Shown here: in pieces, positions 6,079 through 9,139 of the stretch
Numbering within the stretch: position 1 is the stretch's first letter
Layout: every line of letters begins with the position of its first letter
DNA from: RUG14300 sp964561145
Lineage (GTDB): Bacteria > Bacillota > Clostridia > Christensenellales > CAG-1252
Length of the DNA: 9,139 nucleotides
Assembly (NCBI GenBank): GCA_964561145.1
Contig: CAZLNZ010000034.1
Location: forward strand, 1 to 9,139
Direction: 5' to 3'
Notes under the pieces: model-generated
The model's input: the letters and a program-made list of their open reading frames with translations, nothing else
Databases searched by the model: none
What the model was told of the DNA's origin: nothing
Program-made: the position numbers and the translations under genes

Positions 6079-6204
6079 TTAGCCGCAACAGGGCGCAAAA
6101 AAGTCGGAAAGCTTTGTGGACTTCCCAACTTCATAATCCTTATAGTCTGTGAGTATTGTTTTAACTTTCACAAGCTCTGCATGAATATCGTCCGGGTAAG
6201 CCAC
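6079..6204 (-). pseudogene. Small gene relic or 41-aa ORF in the region upstream of the WYL-type gene
   Basis: From GTG at 6202-6204 the frame reads VAYPDDIHAELVKVKTILTD, then YKDYEVGKSTKLSDFFAPCC and G before TAA (6079-6081). The same frame continues upstream through a TGA (6208-6210) into FADAIRASASIAIAIEVIEV, which also looks coding. This suggests one gene interrupted by a single nonsense codon and lacking a recognisable start. I do not recognise the family. It could instead be a genuine short peptide starting at the GTG, in the leader of the WYL-type gene. The rest of 6012-6343 shows a 7-bp inverted repeat at 6222-6245 (CTTCTAT/ATAGAAG) and nothing else I can name. Confidence 0.4.
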
Positions 6205-6343
6205 CGCTCACACTTCGATAACTTCTATAGCTATAGCGATAGAAGCCGAAGCTCTGATAGCATCGGCGAACCTGTGCTGACGATATGATATTTTGCAATG
6301 TCTGCATTGTGTTAATGTCGTGTTATCTGTATGATTACGGCCA

Positions 6344-6374
6344 CAAAGGTAGTTGATTTTAAGCAAATATCAAA
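6344..6374 (-). promoter_or_regulatory. Consensus promoter upstream of the WYL-type gene
   Basis: On the minus strand TTTG (6371-6374), exactly 19 bp, then TACCTTTG (6344-6351): a full match to the Bacteroidetes consensus. Transcription would begin near 6338, giving a leader of about 325 nt before the WYL-type start at 6011, within which the small ORF relic lies. Confidence 0.75.
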
Positions 6375-6394
6375 ACACCGATGTAACCCGGCTG

Positions 6395-6432
6395 CAAAGG
6401 TACAATTCTGCTACGTAATGTATTTGCGTAGC
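6395..6432 (-). promoter_or_regulatory. Second -7 box with a palindrome in place of -33
   Basis: TACCTTTG on the minus strand (6395-6402) lies 51 bp upstream of the previous promoter. No TTTG sits at the -33 position. Instead a 23-bp inverted repeat (GCTACG at 6410-6415, CGTAGC at 6427-6432, 8 of 11 pairs symmetric) is centred at 6421, 19 bp upstream of the -7 box. This layout suggests an activator-dependent start. Confidence 0.5.
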
Positions 6433-6448
6433 GTGGGCAATAATGGAA

Positions 6449-6964
6449 TCAGCAGATACCTACGGCTTCCTGCATGATTCGTTTGGCCCGGGCCTCTACC
6501 ATCAAGTTCCAGAGACGGGAATCCTGAAGTCTTGCCATAGGGATGTACTGCTGGAAGCGGGTGAAAAACTCCAATGGCTTTTCGATGTTCCAATTTGTGA
6601 TGACCTCGCTCCAGTCTGCCTTGTCCGCAAACTTTTCGAGGAGGGCCCAGTCGTTGTGGAAACAGTCTCGATTTGAGATTGCCTTCCAGTCCCAGCGGTT
6701 GGCAAACTTCTGAAGGGAAACTTCGTTGATGATGTGGTCGGGACAGTTCTCAGAGAAGTTACTCCAGTTTAGGCGGTTGGTAAACTTGTTGATGCCGTCG
6801 AGAGTCCAGATGACGTTACGGTTCTCGCTGATTTCATCCCAATCCAGTTTGTCGGCATACTTGTCAAGTATGTCCATACTGAGGGATTCGTTGTTGGAAA
6901 TTTCTTTCCATGCCTCGGTTTCGAGAACAGAGTTAAGAAACTCGTTGTTTGTAATAGGTTCCAT
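6449..6964 (-). CDS. W-repeat protein of unknown function (171 aa)
   Basis: The protein is built of about five repeats of 24-26 residues, each with a Trp near its start and an I/F-S-x-N or similar element: AWKEISNN, DWDEISEN, NWSNFSEN, DWKAISNR, DWSEVITN. Each is followed by a helix such as LDKYADKL, INKFTNRL, LQKFANRW or LEKFADKA. Related W-x-x-I-S repeats occur in many uncharacterised bacterial and giant-virus proteins, probably as a helical solenoid for protein binding; that reading is inference. No signal peptide, membrane segment or catalytic motif is visible. Start ATG is at 6962-6964, about 50 nt after the predicted transcription start of the promoter at 7022-7029. The last 25 residues (WNLMVEARAKRIMQEAVGIC) leave the repeat pattern. 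Confidence 0.75.
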   Translation of the reverse strand: MEPITNNEFLNSVLETEAWKEISNNESLSMDILDKYADKLDWDEISENRNVIWTLDGINKFTNRLNWSNFSENCPDHIINEVSLQKFANRWDWKAISNRDCFHNDWALLEKFADKADWSEVITNWNIEKPLEFFTRFQQYIPMARLQDSRLWNLMVEARAKRIMQEAVGIC

Positions 6965-7021
6965 ATCGAGTATGTTTAATGTTTCTTTGCTTTGGCAAAG
7001 CGCTAAAGCGATTGTTCACTG

Positions 7022-7058
7022 CAAAGGTAGAGTCATGCTGTATCGAAGTGCGATACAG
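7022..7058 (-). promoter_or_regulatory. Promoter of the W-repeat gene with a perfect palindrome at -33
   Basis: TACCTTTG on the minus strand (7022-7029) is a perfect -7 box. The -33 position is occupied by a perfect 8-bp inverted repeat, CTGTATCG (7038-7045) and CGATACAG (7051-7058), with a 5-bp spacer and its centre at 7048, 19 bp upstream of the -7 box. A 13-bp palindrome, GCTTTGGCAAAGC (6989-7001), lies in the leader. Confidence 0.6.
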
Positions 7059-7071
7059 AACAAAATATTTC

Positions 7072-7434
7072 TCAATCCCACCATTTTTCCATATTATGGT
7101 CAAGCCATTTCCACAGAATATGAAATGCCTTGTCGCTATATAACTTTCCAAGATACAACTCGTGTAAGTCATCTCCATAGTCACGTTCGTGAGTGTACCT
7201 ATTGGCTGTCCGCAAATTTATGTGCTTGCCTTTTATATCGGGCCAGTCAGTTGTTGCCACTTTAATGAGACTTATGGCAATCTTCATTCGATTGACATCT
7301 TCCTGCCAACCGACATGACGCTGTACATAACGCCAATATCCGATATTGTATTCGAGCTTCTTTTTAATGAGATTCAGATTCGCTGACCAGTTTATAGCGG
7401 AGTCAAGAGCTACGGTTTCACGCCAATATTTGCG
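7072..7434 (-). CDS. Phage-type hypothetical ORF continuing in frame after a TAG (120 aa, ATG only at 7287)
   Basis: From directly after the TAG at 7435-7437 the frame stays open for 120 codons to TGA. It contains YNIGYWRYVQRHVGWQEDVNRM, then NLRTANRY, then a tail LYSDKAFHILWKWLDHNMEKWWD. This order of W/Y-rich helix, DVxRM and terminal WWD resembles uncharacterised proteins common in Bacteroidetes phages and mobile elements. No ATG, GTG or TTG occurs in frame before ATG 7285-7287, which lies in the middle of the conserved part and would leave only 71 residues. So the N-terminus is lost, starts at a non-standard codon, or is made by reading through the TAG from the gene upstream, whose frame is the same. 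Function unknown. Confidence 0.5.
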   Translation of the reverse strand, partial: RKYWRETVALDSAINWSANLNLIKKKLEYNIGYWRYVQRHVGWQEDVNRMKIAISLIKVATTDWPDIKGKHINLRTANRYTHERDYGDDLHELYLGKLYSDKAFHILWKWLDHNMEKWWD

Positions 7435-7968
7435 CTATTTTCTCCAAAAACTTTCTGATATATACTCTTCCTCCATCTCAGGTATGACGCGATGCCCCTT
7501 TTCGAGAGAATCAAACCAATCGGAAAACTCTTTGCTGTGTTGTCCATGTGTTTTTATAGCATACAGAGTTGACCAGTATAGCAGATGAGCGGCAAGTGAT
7601 GCCGTATTGCTCTCCCGGGCTAACCGCCGTTTCTCTTTAGCAGAAAGCATATCGAAAGTCTTATACCCGGAAATTTCAGTAGCTGATTCCTCAAAACTGT
7701 CCTTCCATGATGAAAAGTCAATCTCCACCTCTCTTCCGATGAGCCATTCCTGAGGGTCCGGTGCGCCTTTGACCACAATCTCATTATCGGAGTCAAGACG
7801 CAATTGGATTGTCTGAGTGGAATACTCCGGCTTAATTGGCAAAGATTTGATTGCCTCGACCAGCGAAGAATATAAGGGCTTCATTCCCTCGTGTTCAAGA
7901 TAGAAGCCATTGAGGATTATCCAAATATCCTCAAAATCTGAATTACGAAAATAGTCCTGATAAATCAT
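7435..7968 (-). CDS. Hypothetical protein, possibly DUF6557-like (177 aa), ending in TAG
   Basis: The start ATG is placed at 7966-7968 (MIYQDYFRNSDFEDIW) because an earlier ATG at 8004 would lie within the predicted promoter. The N-terminal YFRNSDFEDIWIILNGFYLE and the middle REVEIDFSSWKDSF, with a helical AAHLLYWSTLYAI segment, resemble a group of small Bacteroides proteins of the DUF6557 kind; this is from memory of the pattern and is tentative. No catalytic motif, signal peptide or membrane segment is visible. The tail DSLEKGHRVIPEMEEE looks like a natural end, yet the frame runs on (YISESFWRK, TAG, RKYWRE) into the following open frame with no shift, so the two ORFs form one uninterrupted 299-codon frame apart from one TAG. 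Confidence 0.7.
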   Translation of the reverse strand: MIYQDYFRNSDFEDIWIILNGFYLEHEGMKPLYSSLVEAIKSLPIKPEYSTQTIQLRLDSDNEIVVKGAPDPQEWLIGREVEIDFSSWKDSFEESATEISGYKTFDMLSAKEKRRLARESNTASLAAHLLYWSTLYAIKTHGQHSKEFSDWFDSLEKGHRVIPEMEEEYISESFWRK

Positions 7969-7986
7969 ATGTCGATGTTTTAGCCG

Positions 7987-8023
7987 CAAAGTAAACATCA
8001 ACATGGCGCAAATCGCGATACAT
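7987..8023 (-). promoter_or_regulatory. Candidate promoter of the 7435-7968 gene with a conserved half-site
   Basis: TTACTTTG on the minus strand (7987-7994) misses the TAnnTTTG consensus by one base. GCGATACA (plus strand, 8015-8022) lies 21 bp from the -7 box. The identical 8-mer in the palindrome before the W-repeat gene (7050-7057) has the same offset. The other half-site is degenerate here, and an ATCGCGAT palindrome (8012-8019) overlaps. Confidence 0.45.
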
Positions 8024-8034
8024 TCTGAGAAAAA

Positions 8035-8334
8035 TTATGATTTTACTTGATTGAATTTCAATTCTTGTGGAAGGGACTACGCGCCAGTGGTAATCAAAAT
8101 CTTGAGCAGATTGGTTGGGCAAACGTATTGTGGAGAGAGGATACCTTTGTCGCAACGCTCCAACATCTCGATTTTGTCCATCGAGCAGGTAAACACAAAT
8201 CTATCTTGAAAGACCTCTCTCCCAAGATAAGCCTTTCCGAATCTTCGGCATCCGAAAATAGCAACAAACTTAGGCTCGTCGGAATCGTAAGCCTGTTGGA
8301 ACCCCTGTCTCTATTTATCTCTTCCTATCAACAT
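8035..8334 (-). pseudogene. Decayed N-terminus of an AAA-type ATPase (ATPase/DUF234-like)
   Basis: The minus-strand frame starts MLIGRDK, TAG, RQGFQQAYDSDEPKFVAIFG, then CRRFGKAYLGREVF. This is the opening of the family whose intact form reads like MLIGRDKEI...AYDS...FVAVYGRRRVGKTFLVRE. The Walker A GRRRVGKT has become GCRRFGKA, losing the Ser/Thr that binds nucleotide phosphate and Mg. An amber codon (8311-8313) stands at the usual Glu. After about codon 50 the similarity ends and the frame continues to a second TAG (8077-8079) and TAA (8035-8037). The remainder of a roughly 400-aa protein is absent. It is a non-functional relic of a gene typical of mobile and accessory DNA. An open frame on the plus strand over the same bases is taken as accidental. 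Confidence 0.6.
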
Positions 8335-8472
8335 ACGTATGGATTTAGGCTGCAAAGACAATGAAAAATCTTGCGTCGGACTTCCAAATCCCGATATTTT
8401 TATAGGATTTTGAGGTGTGACACATTATTATGATTTTAGGTCTTGAATAGCGTAGTATTGAGAGAAAGTCGT

Positions 8473-8480
8473 TAATTTTG
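8473..8480 (+). promoter_or_regulatory. -7 box of the Crp/Fnr gene, nearly leaderless
   Basis: TAATTTTG is a perfect TAnnTTTG element ending 8 bp before the ATG at 8489. With a usual distance of about 5-8 bp to the transcription start, the leader would be 0-3 nt. There is no TTTG 19-21 bp upstream; a weak inverted repeat AATA-N6-TATT (8446-8459) lies near that place. The rest of 8335-8485 shows nothing else I can identify. Confidence 0.4.
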
Positions 8481-8488
8481 TAATTGTG

Positions 8489-9061
8489 ATGGTCAACTTT
8501 AATTTATATGACAGCGAATGTGATCTCTCGGCGATAAAGAATTTTTGCAGAGAGAATGGTCGTTTAGTAATTTATTCTAAAGATAGTATTTTTGTCCAGC
8601 AGGGATGCGTCGGCAGATATCTCGGTGTAGTGGAATCAGGGTATTTCAAATATACCACACTCACATCATCGGGAAATGAAGCTGTCGTGGGATTTGCTTT
8701 TGAGGGAGAAATTGTAGCCGACTATTATAATTCGTTCAACGGTCTACCTTCGGAAATCACTATCAGGGCCGGAAACGATGCTTCTGTATTTCAAATCGGG
8801 ATTAGAGAGGCACGAAACATATTCAATTCATTTTTTGAAGGAAATCTTTCCGCACTCAATGGGGCATTATTCAGCGAGATTTATTCACGTTATCTTGAAC
8901 TATCCCGCAAGACATCGACAGAGCGATACATTGATTTGATAACGTTGTATCCTCAAATTTTAGACATCGTTTCGTTGCGGGATATTGCCTCGTACCTGCT
9001 TGTTACTCCAGTATATCTGAGCCGGATACGAAAAAGTCTCGCTAAAAAATCCGACGAATAA
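8489..9061 (+). CDS. Crp/Fnr-family transcriptional regulator (190 aa)
   Basis: The N-terminal two thirds form a cyclic-nucleotide-binding-like beta barrel: RLVIYSKDSIFVQQGCVGRY, then GVVESGYFKYTTLTSSGNEA, VVGFAFEGEIVADYYNSF and a strand near IRAGNDASVFQIG. A central helix follows (YSRYLELSRKTSTERYIDLI). The C-terminal winged HTH is VSLRDIASYLLVTPVYLSRI, whose second helix TPVYLSRIRK contacts DNA in this family. The layout matches the many short Crp/Fnr regulators of Bacteroides; there is no iron-sulphur cysteine pattern as in Fnr, and the effector is unknown. ATG 8489 is chosen; a GTG one codon earlier is the only alternative, as no Met follows soon. It could bind the palindromes before the minus-strand genes to its left, which is inference from proximity only. 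The gene is intact and ends in TAA. Confidence 0.88.
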   Translation: MVNFNLYDSECDLSAIKNFCRENGRLVIYSKDSIFVQQGCVGRYLGVVESGYFKYTTLTSSGNEAVVGFAFEGEIVADYYNSFNGLPSEITIRAGNDASVFQIGIREARNIFNSFFEGNLSALNGALFSEIYSRYLELSRKTSTERYIDLITLYPQILDIVSLRDIASYLLVTPVYLSRIRKSLAKKSDE

Positions 9062-9097
9062 AACTTGTTTTATCTCAAATTCGTTTTTAGGTATAGG

Positions 9098-9130
9098 CGG
9101 TTGATGCGCCCAGTGTTAGTCGGTTGATGC
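9098..9130 (+). repeat. 10-bp direct repeat at the right edge
   Basis: CGGTTGATGC occurs at 9098-9107 and again at 9121-9130, 23 bp apart start to start. It could be part of a longer array or a regulatory region continuing beyond the window; two copies only are visible. No terminator is evident between the Crp/Fnr stop and this repeat. Confidence 0.4.
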
Positions 9131-9139
9131 TAAGCGTGT

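Noticed and set aside
7943..8155. 70-codon minus-strand frame across the promoter of the 7435-7968 gene
   Set aside because: It overlaps the promoter and the ATPase relic in another frame and shows no domain.
8047..8364. 105-codon plus-strand frame
   Set aside because: The opposite strand shows a recognisable ATPase relic over the same bases and the plus frame begins at a weak TTG with no family resemblance.
1..9139. CRISPR array, transposase, integrase or insertion-sequence ends
   Set aside because: No regularly spaced repeats, recombinase-like protein or terminal inverted repeats with target duplication were found on either strand.

Overview
The window looks like an accessory region of a Bacteroidales chromosome or mobile element. 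Several promoters fit the Bacteroidetes pattern (TTTG, 19-21 bp, TAnnTTTG). The WYL-type N-terminus, the small HTH controller and the Crp/Fnr protein are all of kinds I associate with Bacteroides and relatives. Base composition is uneven: the fragment at the left edge is GC-rich, while the DUF262 operon is AT-rich, as expected for acquired DNA. Genus cannot be fixed from this sequence alone.

Left block (1-4943), a defence-like island. The C-terminal part of a PLD-family protein with a broken 5' end converges on, and overlaps by 8 bp, a two-gene minus-strand operon (4447 to 348). Both operon genes encode DUF262 proteins joined by an ATGA overlap. The first gene also has a DUF1524/HNH-like end; the second has a long C-terminal region without a recognisable nuclease motif. 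Upstream lies a small XRE-type controller (4743-4943) whose promoter is overlapped by a 23-bp near-palindrome. Between controller and operon sits a decayed C-terminus of a type III restriction/helicase-like protein. This suggests that a restriction system once stood behind the controller and that the DUF262 pair now occupies its place.

Central RNA block (about 5075-5590, plus strand). A TAACTTTG promoter element is followed by a structured leader and a type II, tRNA-Tyr-like molecule with a 31-nt instead of 7-nt anticodon loop. Two tandem tRNA-Arg genes (ACG, TCT) follow, then a perfect 12-bp terminator-like hairpin that also serves the opposing gene.

Right block (5595-8040), minus strand. 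It holds a WYL-type regulator that stops before any WYL domain, a long upstream region with a small gene relic, a W-repeat protein, and a two-ORF unit joined through one in-frame TAG. Three promoters here lack a -33 TTTG and carry a palindromic or half-palindromic site centred 19 bp upstream of the -7 box. Two of these share the half-site GCGATACA at the same offset, which suggests a common regulator. The right end has a decayed ATPase N-terminus (minus) and an intact Crp/Fnr-type regulator (plus) with an almost leaderless promoter.

The strongest candidates for something undescribed are the asymmetric DUF262 pair with its orphan controller, the oversized-loop tRNA-like gene, and the shared palindrome-at-minus-33 promoters. 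No database search was possible; family names rest on motif recognition.
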